Shown: positions 1-8,172 of the stretch, piece by piece | Numbering within the stretch: the stretch's first letter is position 1 | Layout of the letters: each line of letters starts with the position of its first letter | Origin: Zobellella endophytica | GTDB lineage: Bacteria > Pseudomonadota > Gammaproteobacteria > Enterobacterales > Aeromonadaceae | Assembly (NCBI RefSeq): GCF_003012775.1 | Contig: NZ_PXYG01000002.1 | Span: 744,001-808,000 of the forward strand | Direction of reading: 5' to 3' | DNA length: 64,000 bases | The notes under the pieces: model-generated | Database searches by the model: none | What the model saw: the letters and a program-made list of their open reading frames with translations, nothing else | What the model was told of the DNA's origin: nothing | Translations under genes and position numbers: made by a program

Positions 1-308
1 AACAGCACCACCCACACATATGGATTGGACAGCCGGGCCCACAGCAGCACCGACACGAAGATGGCGATGAGAATCATCAGGCCGCCCATGGTGGGGGTGC
101 CGGCCTTGCTGAAATGGGACTCGGGGCCGTCGTTGCGCACCACCTGGCCTATCTGCAGCATCTGCAGCCGGCGGATCAGCCGCGGCCCTATCCACAGGGA
201 CACGAACAGGCCGGTCAGGATCGAGATCACCGCCCTGAAGGTCAGGTAGGAGAAGACGTTGAAAAAGCTGAAATGAGGGGTCAGCCACTCCGCCAGCCAG
301 ACTAGCAT
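1..308 (-). CDS. mraY: MraY, lipid I synthase (5' part only)
   Basis: Phospho-MurNAc-pentapeptide transferase, an inner-membrane enzyme that moves phospho-MurNAc-pentapeptide from UDP to undecaprenyl phosphate to make lipid I. Only the first 102 codons are present; the gene runs off the left edge. The N-terminus starts [15 protein letters not shown], followed by a membrane segment at about residues 20-40. The family motif KAGTPTMGG is at about residues 68-76. The ATG at 308 overlaps the end of murF by 7 nt, so it is the next gene of the dcw operon. Identity is clear despite truncation. Confidence 0.95.
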   Translation of the reverse strand, partial: MLVWLAEWLTPHFSFFNVFSYLTFRAVISILTGLFVSLWIGPRLIRRLQMLQIGQVVRNDGPESHFSKAGTPTMGGLMILIAIFVSVLLWARLSNPYVWVVL

Positions 309-1642
309 AGCTGCCCCTCCTGAATGGCCCGGACGATATCTTCCATCCGGGCACTCCGCGCACCCTTAACCAAAACCACCACCTTGTTATGTTGTGCCAG
401 CGCCTCGGCCAGCACCGGCCACAATTGTTGTTTCTGTTCAAAATGCCGGCCCTGGGCCGCTGCCGCCGTACTCCGGCTGTGTTCCCCCACCGTCAGCACC
501 AGATCGATACCCAGTTTGCGGGCATGCTCACCCACCTTGACGTGCATCTCCTTGCTGTAGTCGCCGAGCTCGGCCATGTCGCCGAACACGAAGATGCGAT
601 AGCCGGGCAGGCTGGCAAGGGTATCCAGCCCTGCCAGCACCGACGCCACGCTGGCGTTATATGTATCATCCAGCACGGTCAGCCCGGGTCGCGTCCACAG
701 CTGCAACCGGCCCTTGGCCGAGCCGAACGCGCCAAGCCCGGTCGCAATCTCCCCGAGGGTCGCCCCCAGGGCCTCGGTCGCTGCCGCCGCCGCCAGGGCG
801 TTGGCCACGTTGTGCCTGCCGGGCACCGGCAGCTGCACCGCCACCTCGCCCCTGGGCGTCAACAGGCGAAAGTGGGCACAGCCCGACTTGTCGAGGCTGA
901 CCTGGCGGGCTTCGTATTCCCGCCGCTCGCCGAAATACACCAGCGCGTGCCGCTCCTTCCACAGGGCGCAGAAGGGGCTGTCGCCGTTGGCGATGGCAAT
1001 GCCGCCCTCGACCAGGCCGTCGTAGATCTCGCCCTTGGCCCGGGCGATCCCCTCGAGCGAACCGAAGCCTTCCAGGTGGGAGGCTTCCACGTTGTTGATC
1101 AGGGCCACGTGCGGCCTGGCCAGCGAGCTGGTCCAGGCGATCTCGCCGAGATGGTTGGCGCCCAGCTCGATCACCGCGTATTCGGTGTCGGCCGTCAGCT
1201 CGCACAGGGTCAAGGGCACGCCGATTTCGTTGTTGAGGTTGCCGCGGGTGGCCAGCACCTTGCCTCTCTGGCGCAGGATCGAAGCCGCCATCTCCTTGAC
1301 CGTGGTCTTGCCGCAACTGCCGGTGATGGCCAGGAAGCGGGCCGGGCTCAGTTCCCGCACCAGGCCGCCGAGCACCCCCAGCGCCAGCCGGCTGTCGGCC
1401 ACCTTGATCTGCGGCACCGGCAGTTCCAGCCAGCGTTCGACCAGCAGCGCCGCGGCTCCCTGCGCCACCGCCTGGGCGGCGAAGTCGTGACCGTCGAAAC
1501 GTTCGCCGGCCAAGGCCGCGAACAGGCAGCCGGCGGCCATGGGCTGGCGGCTGTCGGTGGTGACCGCCAGGATGTCGCCACCGGCACCGCGCAGCTCGCC
1601 GCCGGATGCCTGGGCCAGTTGCTCGAGACTGAGCGGTATCAT
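302..1642 (-). CDS. murF: MurF, UDP-MurNAc-tripeptide-D-Ala-D-Ala ligase
   Basis: Cytoplasmic ATP-dependent Mur ligase that adds D-Ala-D-Ala to UDP-MurNAc-tripeptide, completing the soluble precursor. It is 446 aa, the usual family length. The N-terminal UDP-binding domain is followed by the ATP-binding loop GSCGKTT at residues 108-114 and the conserved [10 protein letters not shown] stretch shortly after. It starts at ATG 1642 and overlaps the murE stop as ATGA, which indicates translational coupling. It lies between murE and mraY as in other gammaproteobacterial dcw clusters. Confidence 0.97.
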   Translation of the reverse strand: MIPLSLEQLAQASGGELRGAGGDILAVTTDSRQPMAAGCLFAALAGERFDGHDFAAQAVAQGAAALLVERWLELPVPQIKVADSRLALGVLGGLVRELSPARFLAITGSCGKTTVKEMAASILRQRGKVLATRGNLNNEIGVPLTLCELTADTEYAVIELGANHLGEIAWTSSLARPHVALINNVEASHLEGFGSLEGIARAKGEIYDGLVEGGIAIANGDSPFCALWKERHALVYFGERREYEARQVSLDKSGCAHFRLLTPRGEVAVQLPVPGRHNVANALAAAAATEALGATLGEIATGLGAFGSAKGRLQLWTRPGLTVLDDTYNASVASVLAGLDTLASLPGYRIFVFGDMAELGDYSKEMHVKVGEHARKLGIDLVLTVGEHSRSTAAAAQGRHFEQKQQLWPVLAEALAQHNKVVVLVKGARSARMEDIVRAIQEGQLC

Positions 1643-3111
1643 GCGACAGTCCCCAGCAGGGCCGCCACGGTTTCCCGGTCGCTGTAATGATGTTTGTTGG
1701 TACCCACTATCTGATAATCCTCATGGCCCTTGCCCGCCACCAAAATAATGTCATCGGTCTTTGCCTGCGCGATCGCATGGGCGATGGCCTCGGCCCGCTG
1801 ATGTATCACCAGCGCGGCGTCGGGGTCCGACAGCCCCTGGCGCATATCCTGGATGATGGCCCCGGCCGGCTCGGTACGCGGGTTGTCGTCGGTCAGGATC
1901 AGCCGGTCGGCACCGGCTTCCGCCGCCGCCGCCATCAGCGGCCGCTTGCCCTTGTCCCGATCGCCGCCACAGCCCACCAGGCACCACAGCTGCCCGTGGC
2001 AGTGCTGGCGCAACGCCTGCAGCACCTGCTCCAGGGCGTCCGGGGTATGGGCATAATCCACCACCACCAAGGGTTTACCATCGGCGCTGAACGGCTCCAT
2101 TCGCCCGGCCACCCCGGACAATTGAGGCGCCGTCGCCAGCAGTTGCTCGAAGGACTCACCCAGCGCCAACAGGCTCGCCATGGCCGCCAGCAGGTTGGCC
2201 ACGTTGAAACGCCCCATCAGGGGGGCGGATAATACACCATTCCCCCAGTCGGAGTTAATGGTCACTTTCAACCCGTCGCCATAAAAATGTACGGTTTCCG
2301 CGACCAGCTGCCGGCCGCCGAAATCGACCAGGCGGCCGTGCAGGCTGTAGGCGATCGCCTCCGGGTAACGGCGCAGCCAGCGCCGCCCCAGGGTGTCGTC
2401 TGCGTTGATCACCCGGGTCCTGGTGCATTGCTCAAACAGCTGGCGCTTGGCTTCGCCGTACTCGGCCATGGTGCCATGGTAATCCAGGTGATCCCGGCTC
2501 AGGTTGGTGAACACCGCCACGTCGAAATCCAACGCGGCCACCCGGTGTTGGTGCAGACCGTGGGACGAGACCTCCATCGCCACCCGTTTGGCGCCGGCCG
2601 CCAGTTGGGCGGCCAGCTGCTGCTGTACCTCCAGCGCCGAGCCGGTGGTGTTCACCATCTGCTGCAGCCGGCCGTAGAGGCCGTTGCCCAGGGTGCCCAT
2701 GACCCCGGCCCGGGTTCCCAGCAGACAGCTCCAGTTGGCGATGAGCTGGGTGACGGTGCTTTTGCCGTTGGTGCCGGTCACGCCGATCAGCTGCAACTGG
2801 TGGGAGGGATCGCCATAAAAGACCCCGGCCAGCAGCGACAGCGACTGCGGCAGGCGGTAAACACCGAGCCGGCGGTGGTCCCGGTGGTCCAGCCCGGCCT
2901 GCTCCGGATGCTCGACCTCGAACATCACCGCCGCAGCGCCCGCCACCAGGGCCTGCTCGATAAAATGGCGGCCGTCGACGCTGTATCCCCGCACCGCGAT
3001 AAACAGGCAGCCCGGCGTCACCGCCCGGCTGTCGAGGGTGATGGCGGTGATGCCGACAGCCGGGGCCGACAGGCCCAGGGGCACCGCCAGATCTCTAAGT
3101 GTGAGGGCCAA
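1639..3111 (-). CDS. murE: MurE, UDP-MurNAc-dipeptide-meso-DAP ligase (TTG start)
   Basis: Adds meso-diaminopimelate to UDP-MurNAc-L-Ala-D-Glu. The ATP loop GTNGKS is at about residues 113-118, with Ser where many homologues have a second Thr. The late DNPR motif is the known signature of DAP rather than Lys selectivity, so this is a Gram-negative-type enzyme. I place the start at TTG 3111 because AGGAGG (3118-3123) lies 6 nt upstream and the protein then begins LALTLRDLAV like the family N-terminus (490 aa). A longer in-frame reading to 3159 lacks support. The start lies 17 nt inside the end of ftsI. Confidence 0.95.
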   Translation of the reverse strand: MALTLRDLAVPLGLSAPAVGITAITLDSRAVTPGCLFIAVRGYSVDGRHFIEQALVAGAAAVMFEVEHPEQAGLDHRDHRRLGVYRLPQSLSLLAGVFYGDPSHQLQLIGVTGTNGKSTVTQLIANWSCLLGTRAGVMGTLGNGLYGRLQQMVNTTGSALEVQQQLAAQLAAGAKRVAMEVSSHGLHQHRVAALDFDVAVFTNLSRDHLDYHGTMAEYGEAKRQLFEQCTRTRVINADDTLGRRWLRRYPEAIAYSLHGRLVDFGGRQLVAETVHFYGDGLKVTINSDWGNGVLSAPLMGRFNVANLLAAMASLLALGESFEQLLATAPQLSGVAGRMEPFSADGKPLVVVDYAHTPDALEQVLQALRQHCHGQLWCLVGCGGDRDKGKRPLMAAAAEAGADRLILTDDNPRTEPAGAIIQDMRQGLSDPDAALVIHQRAEAIAHAIAQAKTDDIILVAGKGHEDYQIVGTNKHHYSDRETVAALLGTVA

Positions 3112-4840
3112 GGGTCGCCTCCTGTCCGGCCAGTTGGAATTGTTCTTCGGCCGCCGCATCGGGCCTGATGTTCAGGAACTGCAGCGCGCCGCTCATCACT
3201 TCCGCAAACACCGGCGCCGCCACCTGGCCACCGTAATACTGATCGCCCTGAGGCTCGTTGATCACCACCACCATCGCCAGGCGCGGGTTGCTCACCGGCG
3301 CCATGCCGGCGAAGACCCCCACGTAATCGTTGCCGTAACCTCCGGCCACCGCCTTGCGCGAGGTGCCGGTCTTGCCGCCCACCCGGTAGCCGGGAATGGC
3401 CGCGTTGCGGGCGGTACCGCCCGGGCCGACCACGCTTTCCAGCATCTTCAGCACGTCGTCCGCATGCTGTCTGGCGACCACCTGCTCGCCCACCGGCGGT
3501 TGGCTGCGCTTGATGATGGTGAGTGGATAGCGCACCCCGCCGTTGGCCAGCACCGCATAGGACTGGGCCAGTTGCAGCGGGGTCACGGTCACCCCGTAAC
3601 CGAACGACAGGGTCGCCCTTTCAATATCGGACCAGCGTCGGCGCTGGGGCACCATGCCGGTGCTCTCCCCGACCAGCCCCATGCCGGAGTCGATGCCGAG
3701 GCCGAAGCGATACAGGGTGTCGAGCATCTGCTCCGGCGTTTCCTGCAGGGCCATGCGCACCATGCCCATGTTGGAGGAGCGCATCAGTATGGTTTCCACG
3801 CTGATCTTGCCGAGGTTGCGGGTGTCGGACACCCGCTTGCCCCCCAGCCGCATCCAGCCGGGCGAGGTATCGACGATGGAGTCGGCGTTGACCACGCCGT
3901 TTTCCAGGGCGCTGACCACGATCAGCGGCTTGAGCGTCGAGCCCGGTTCATAGGCATCGGTCACCGCCCGGTTGCGGGCGCGGAAGCTCTGGTACTGGCC
4001 CCGGTTGTTGGGGTTGAACGAGGGGGTGTTGACCATGGCCAGCACCTCGCCGCTCTTGACGTCCAGCATCACCAGGGAGGCGGAAGTGGCCCGGTGGAAT
4101 TCCGAAGCCCGCTTGAGCGAACGGTAGGCCAGGGCCTGGATGCGCTGATCGATGGTCAGCTGGATGTGGTTGGCTTCCCGGGCCTCGGACACCACCCCCA
4201 GATCTTCGATCACCCGGCCCATGCGATCCTTGCGCACCTTGCGCTCGCCGGGCTGGGCGGTCAGCCATTCGTTGAAGGAGCGCTCGATGCCCTCGATGCC
4301 GTTGCCGTCGATATTGGTCATGCCTACCAGGTGGGCGTTGATCTCGCCGGTCGGGTAGAAGCGCCTAGCTTCCGGGCGCAGATGCACCCCGGGCAGCCGG
4401 AGCATGCGGATATATTCGGCCACCGCCGGGGTTACCTGCCGTTGCAGATAGACGAAGCGGCGCTTGGGATCCTGCACCCGCCCCAGCAGCGTCTCCTTGG
4501 GGACCCCCAATACATCCGCCAGCGCCTGCCAGGCCTTGTCCTTGCTCAGGCTGCTCTCCTCGTGGATCTGCTTGGGATCCGCCCACACCGCCTGCACCGG
4601 CACCGAGACTGCCAGCTCCTCGCCGTTGCGATCCATGACCATGCCGCGGGTGGTGCTGCTGACCGCGGTCCGCAGGGAGCGCAGATCCCCCTCCATCCGC
4701 AGCCGATCCGGCGACACCACCTGGATCCAGGCGGCACGGGCGAACAGCGCCACGAAGGCGAGCAGGATCACCCCGCAGACGGTCATAAACCGCCATCCGG
4801 CCAGCAGGGGCTCTTTTTTTGCTCCGTTGCGTCGCTTCAT
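3095..4840 (-). CDS. ftsI: FtsI, septal peptidoglycan transpeptidase PBP3
   Basis: Division-specific class B penicillin-binding protein, anchored in the inner membrane with its catalytic domain in the periplasm, working with FtsW at the septum. 581 aa. It has a short cytoplasmic N-terminus and one membrane helix at about residues 18-36. The transpeptidase motifs are S301-T-L-K, S355-S-N and K490-T-G, all intact. The ATG start overlaps the ftsL stop as ATGA, and its 3' end contains the murE start. It ends within the usual length range without a long C-terminal tail. Confidence 0.97.
   Translation of the reverse strand: MKRRNGAKKEPLLAGWRFMTVCGVILLAFVALFARAAWIQVVSPDRLRMEGDLRSLRTAVSSTTRGMVMDRNGEELAVSVPVQAVWADPKQIHEESSLSKDKAWQALADVLGVPKETLLGRVQDPKRRFVYLQRQVTPAVAEYIRMLRLPGVHLRPEARRFYPTGEINAHLVGMTNIDGNGIEGIERSFNEWLTAQPGERKVRKDRMGRVIEDLGVVSEAREANHIQLTIDQRIQALAYRSLKRASEFHRATSASLVMLDVKSGEVLAMVNTPSFNPNNRGQYQSFRARNRAVTDAYEPGSTLKPLIVVSALENGVVNADSIVDTSPGWMRLGGKRVSDTRNLGKISVETILMRSSNMGMVRMALQETPEQMLDTLYRFGLGIDSGMGLVGESTGMVPQRRRWSDIERATLSFGYGVTVTPLQLAQSYAVLANGGVRYPLTIIKRSQPPVGEQVVARQHADDVLKMLESVVGPGGTARNAAIPGYRVGGKTGTSRKAVAGGYGNDYVGVFAGMAPVSNPRLAMVVVINEPQGDQYYGGQVAAPVFAEVMSGALQFLNIRPDAAAEEQFQLAGQEATLGPHT
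3118..3123 (-). promoter_or_regulatory. Ribosome binding site deciding the murE TTG start
   Basis: AGGAGG on the minus strand, 6 nt before TTG 3111 and inside the ftsI coding sequence. It is the strongest Shine-Dalgarno in the area and is the reason for preferring the TTG start over the longer reading. Confidence 0.75.
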
Positions 4841-5151
4841 CGCTGTGTCACCAGTTTTTCCTGGGCCGGCGCCGGCCGCTGCATGCCCAGTTTATCCCGG
4901 GCCAGGACCTCTATCCGGCTGTGTTCCATCAGGGTGTTCTGCTCCAGCAGCAGGTGCCGCCATTCGATATCCAGCCGATCCTGCTCCGCCATCAGTTCGT
5001 TGTATTCGCTGGTCAGTTGGCGGGTGCCGTGGGTCACCACGATCACCGTCATCGCCGAGCCCAGGGTCAGCAGCGCAAGCAGCAACTGCCACTTGTGTCG
5101 CCACAGATCCTGACCGATTTCTTTGGTCAGGTTGATGCGCCCTTCAATCAC
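4837..5151 (-). CDS. ftsL: FtsL, division protein
   Basis: Small bitopic membrane protein that forms the FtsQLB complex and helps activate FtsWI. It is 104 aa, with one membrane helix at about residues 22-42 followed by a periplasmic coiled-coil stretch ([18 protein letters not shown]). Sequence conservation in FtsL is weak; the call rests on size, topology and position between rsmH and ftsI. It overlaps both neighbours as ATGA. Confidence 0.93.
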   Translation of the reverse strand: MIEGRINLTKEIGQDLWRHKWQLLLALLTLGSAMTVIVVTHGTRQLTSEYNELMAEQDRLDIEWRHLLLEQNTLMEHSRIEVLARDKLGMQRPAPAQEKLVTQR

Positions 5152-6092
5152 ACCGGCGTCTCCAGCCGCTCGGCTACCCGCAGCACCGAACTGCGGGCGC
5201 GTGGATTGGCTACAATCTCCTCGGCCGAGGGCTTCCGGGCCTTGCCGATGCTTTTCAGCAGCCGGCCGCCGGCCAACTGGGCTTCGGTCAGCGGCAGCCC
5301 CGGCGGGACTTCCGGCCCTTTCTCCTGCTTGCGAATGAAATGTTTGACCAGCCTGTCTTCCAGGGAATGGAAACTGATCACCGACAGCCGCCCGCCCGGG
5401 GCCAGCACCCCGAGCGCTCCCTCCAGCGCCTGTTCGATCTCGTCCAGCTCGCTGTTGATGTAGATGCGGATCGCCTGGAAGCTGCGGGTCGCCGCATGCT
5501 TGTTCTTCTCCCGGCTGGGGCTGACCCGGGCGATCATCTCCGCCAGTTGGCGGGTGCGGGTATAAGGTATCGTTTGGCGGTCGTGGACGATGGCCCGGGC
5601 TATCTTGCGGGCGAACTTCTCCTCGCCGAAGGTCTTGAGCACCCAGGCGATATCCGCTTCATCCGCATGGGCCAGCCACTCGGCGGCACTCTGGCCGCTG
5701 GTGGGATCCATGCGCATGTCCAGAGGACCGTCCTTCTGGAAACTGAAGCCGCGCTCGGCTTCGTCGAGCTGCGGTGAGGACACGCCCAGATCGAGCAGGA
5801 CGCCATCGATGCGCCCTGTCAGTCCCTGTGCCTCCACCATCTCGGCCAGGCGGGAGAAGGGGCCGTGCAGGATCTGGAAGCGCGGATCCGTTATCTTCCG
5901 GGCTTCGAGAATGGCCTGGGGATCCCGGTCGATGGCCAGCAGCCGGCCGGCCGGCCCGAGCTGGGTCAGAATATGACGGGAATGGCCACCGCGACCGAAG
6001 GTGCCGTCGACATAGACACCGTCGGGTTTGATGTTCAAGCCGGCCACTGCCTCATGGAGCAGTACTGTTATATGCGCCTGTTGTTGACTCAT
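5148..6092 (-). CDS. rsmH: RsmH, 16S rRNA m4C1402 methyltransferase
   Basis: SAM-dependent enzyme that N4-methylates C1402 of 16S rRNA in the decoding centre (formerly MraW). 314 aa. The SAM-binding motif [16 protein letters not shown] is at about residues 27-42, followed by the [11 protein letters not shown] and [16 protein letters not shown] blocks typical of the family. The ATG at 6092 directly abuts the mraZ stop, and the stop overlaps ftsL. Confidence 0.97.
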   Translation of the reverse strand: MSQQQAHITVLLHEAVAGLNIKPDGVYVDGTFGRGGHSRHILTQLGPAGRLLAIDRDPQAILEARKITDPRFQILHGPFSRLAEMVEAQGLTGRIDGVLLDLGVSSPQLDEAERGFSFQKDGPLDMRMDPTSGQSAAEWLAHADEADIAWVLKTFGEEKFARKIARAIVHDRQTIPYTRTRQLAEMIARVSPSREKNKHAATRSFQAIRIYINSELDEIEQALEGALGVLAPGGRLSVISFHSLEDRLVKHFIRKQEKGPEVPPGLPLTEAQLAGGRLLKSIGKARKPSAEEIVANPRARSSVLRVAERLETPV

Positions 6093-6551
6093 TTATAGCG
6101 AAAAATCCCGCAGTCGTTCTGACGACTCCCAGCCCGCCTCGGGGAGGGCCAGCAAATCGTCGCTAATTTGTTGTTGCCAGCGGGTGTCGTCCCAGATTTC
6201 GAACTTGTTCAACTGACCCACCAGCATGATTTTTTTATCGAGCCCGGCATGTTGCCGCAACGGCCCCGGCACCAGAAAACGCCCCTGAGCATCCAGTTCA
6301 CATTCGCTGGCATGACCCAGCAGTAACCGCTGCAACCGCCGCTCGGCCGTATTGGTGCTGGATAAGGCCCGCAATTTTTTTTCTATCAGTTCCCACTCGG
6401 CGAGAGGATAAAGCAACAGACACGGATTGCTGATGTCGATGGTGCATATCAACACGCCGTCACACTCGTCGCGTAACGCATCCCGAAAACGTGTCGGTAT
6501 TGCCAGCCGGCCCTTGGTGTCCAGGCTGATGGCATGGGCACCACGCAGCAT
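6093..6551 (-). CDS. mraZ: MraZ, transcriptional repressor of the dcw operon
   Basis: First gene of the division and cell-wall cluster. MraZ is a ring-shaped AbrB-like protein with two SpoVT-type DNA-binding folds; it represses its own operon by binding GTGGG-type repeats. 152 aa, normal for the family, beginning [21 protein letters not shown] with a second related half near residue 80 ([16 protein letters not shown]). A matching operator lies immediately upstream at 6568-6601. Confidence 0.96.
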   Translation of the reverse strand: MLRGAHAISLDTKGRLAIPTRFRDALRDECDGVLICTIDISNPCLLLYPLAEWELIEKKLRALSSTNTAERRLQRLLLGHASECELDAQGRFLVPGPLRQHAGLDKKIMLVGQLNKFEIWDDTRWQQQISDDLLALPEAGWESSERLRDFSL

Positions 6552-6567
6552 TCTGAGTCCTTAAGAT

Positions 6568-6601
6568 CTACTTTATTCCACAAAAAACCACTTTTTCCCA
6601 C
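6568..6601 (-). promoter_or_regulatory. MraZ box: four GTGG/GTAG repeats at 10-nt spacing
   Basis: Reading the minus strand, GTGGG starts at 6601, GTGGT at 6591, GTGGA at 6581 and GTAGA at 6571, each exactly 10 nt after the previous one (the last is degenerate). This is the arrangement described for MraZ operators: short G-rich boxes separated by 5-nt spacers. It starts at about the predicted transcription start, so a bound MraZ ring should block RNA polymerase or early elongation. Confidence 0.8.
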
Positions 6602-6609
6602 CGTGCTCA

Positions 6610-6638
6610 AGTGTAAGGAGCGGAATCAAGCTTTTCAA
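6610..6638 (-). promoter_or_regulatory. dcw operon promoter Pmra
   Basis: Minus-strand -35 TTGAAA (6633-6638), 17-nt spacer, -10 TACACT (6610-6615). Transcription would begin near 6603, at the first MraZ repeat and about 50 nt before the mraZ ATG. Good sigma70 match; not experimentally shown. Confidence 0.65.
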
Positions 6639-6796
6639 GCGAGGAAATGACCCCGGGTGAGAAAGGGGGGAAAACAAACCTGGAGGTAGGACTAGTCCAC
6701 TGCTTTATAAGGGGATTTAATTAAAGCTAGTGAAAATTAAATTTGCTGCTAGCCGGGGCGGAAGCCAATCGAATACCCCGGGCCCGCGTCGGCAAC

Positions 6797-6822
6797 AAAA
6801 AAACGCAGCCGGAGCTGCGTTT
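6797..6822 (-). terminator. Intrinsic terminator of rnpB
   Basis: Minus-strand hairpin AACGCAGC-TCCG-GCTGCGTT followed by seven T residues (A-run at 6797-6803 on the plus strand), about 10 nt after the 3' end of the RNase P RNA. Confidence 0.85.
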
Positions 6823-6831
6823 TCGGAAAAC

Positions 6832-7219
<388 letters not shown>

Positions 7220-7230
7220 GGCGGAGTGTA

Positions 7231-7262
7231 CACCAGCCGCGCCGCCGACACCAGCCGCGCCG
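7231..7262. repeat. Two copies of CACCAGCCGCGCCG upstream of rnpB
   Basis: A 14-bp direct repeat at 7231-7244 and 7249-7262, 18 bp apart, between the rsmI stop and the rnpB 5' end. It covers the region where the rnpB promoter must lie (minus-strand TACACT at 7226-7231 is a possible -10). It may be a regulatory duplication or chance in GC-rich DNA. Confidence 0.4.
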
Positions 7263-7264
7263 AC

Positions 7265-8113
7265 CTATTCCAGCGGTGCCATCTGTTCCAGCCCGTATTT
7301 GTACAGGGCGTTTTTCTTGACCCCGTGGATCTCGGCGGTGAGCGCCGCCGCCTTTTTCAACGGCAGCTCGGCACGCAACAGCGCCAGGGTGCGCAGCGCG
7401 GCTGCCGGCAGCGACTCGCCGTCGGGTTGGTGACCCGCCACCATCAGCACGATTTCGCCCCGGTGGCGGTTATCGTCCTCTTTCAGCCAGGCCAGCATCT
7501 CCGCCGCCGGCAGGCTATGGATGCTTTCAAAGGTCTTGGTCAGCTCGCGGGCAACCACCAGCTGCCGCTCCGGTCCCATCACGCTCACCAGTTCGGCCAC
7601 GGTATCGAGCAGCCGCCGGGGCGACTCGTAGAACACCAGGGTACGGGGCTCTTCCTTAAGCAGCTCCAGTTTGTCGTGACGAGCCTTGTCCTTGGCGGGC
7701 AGAAATCCTTCAAAGGCGAAGCGATCGGTGGCCAGGCCGGCGGCGGACAAGGCCGTGACCGCCGCACAGGGACCGGGCAGGGCGAACACCCGGACGCCCG
7801 CGTTACGACAACGGTTGACCAGGTGATAACCCGGGTCGCTGATCAGCGGCGTACCGGCATCCGACACCAGAGCGATGCGGTGACCCGCCAGCAAACGGGT
7901 TACCAGTTGCTCCGCCTTGTATTGCTCATTGTGATCATGCAAGGCCCAGGTGGGCGTACTAATCTGGTAGTGAGACAGCAACTTCGCCGTATGGCGGGTA
8001 TCCTCACAGGCAATTAAATCAACCTGTTGTAATGTTTCCAAGGCACGCTGGCTGATATCATTCAGGTTACCGATAGGGGTGGGCACAATATAAAGGGCAG
8101 CCGCTTGGCTCAT
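7265..8113 (-). CDS. rsmI: RsmI, 16S rRNA 2'-O-methyltransferase (C1402)
   Basis: SAM-dependent tetrapyrrole-methylase-fold enzyme that methylates the ribose of C1402 in 16S rRNA, the same nucleotide RsmH modifies on its base. 282 aa. Family motifs seen: [15 protein letters not shown] at residues 7-21, CEDTRHT, the [12 protein letters not shown] block and [15 protein letters not shown]. The start ATG at 8113 has AGGAG 6 nt upstream. It is transcribed divergently from lpoA. Confidence 0.97.
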   Translation of the reverse strand: MSQAAALYIVPTPIGNLNDISQRALETLQQVDLIACEDTRHTAKLLSHYQISTPTWALHDHNEQYKAEQLVTRLLAGHRIALVSDAGTPLISDPGYHLVNRCRNAGVRVFALPGPCAAVTALSAAGLATDRFAFEGFLPAKDKARHDKLELLKEEPRTLVFYESPRRLLDTVAELVSVMGPERQLVVARELTKTFESIHSLPAAEMLAWLKEDDNRHRGEIVLMVAGHQPDGESLPAAALRTLALLRAELPLKKAAALTAEIHGVKKNALYKYGLEQMAPLE

Positions 8114-8133
8114 AGGGACTCCTGTGCAAGCAA

Positions 8134-8162
8134 TTGTCTCACCGTGGTGGCCCTATTACACT
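8134..8162 (+). promoter_or_regulatory. Candidate lpoA promoter
   Basis: TTGTCT (8134-8139), 17-nt spacer, TACACT (8157-8162). If used, transcription starts near 8169, which would leave almost no leader before ATG 8173 and would favour ATG 8191 for lpoA. Confidence 0.5.
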
Positions 8163-8172
8163 TAGGACCAAA

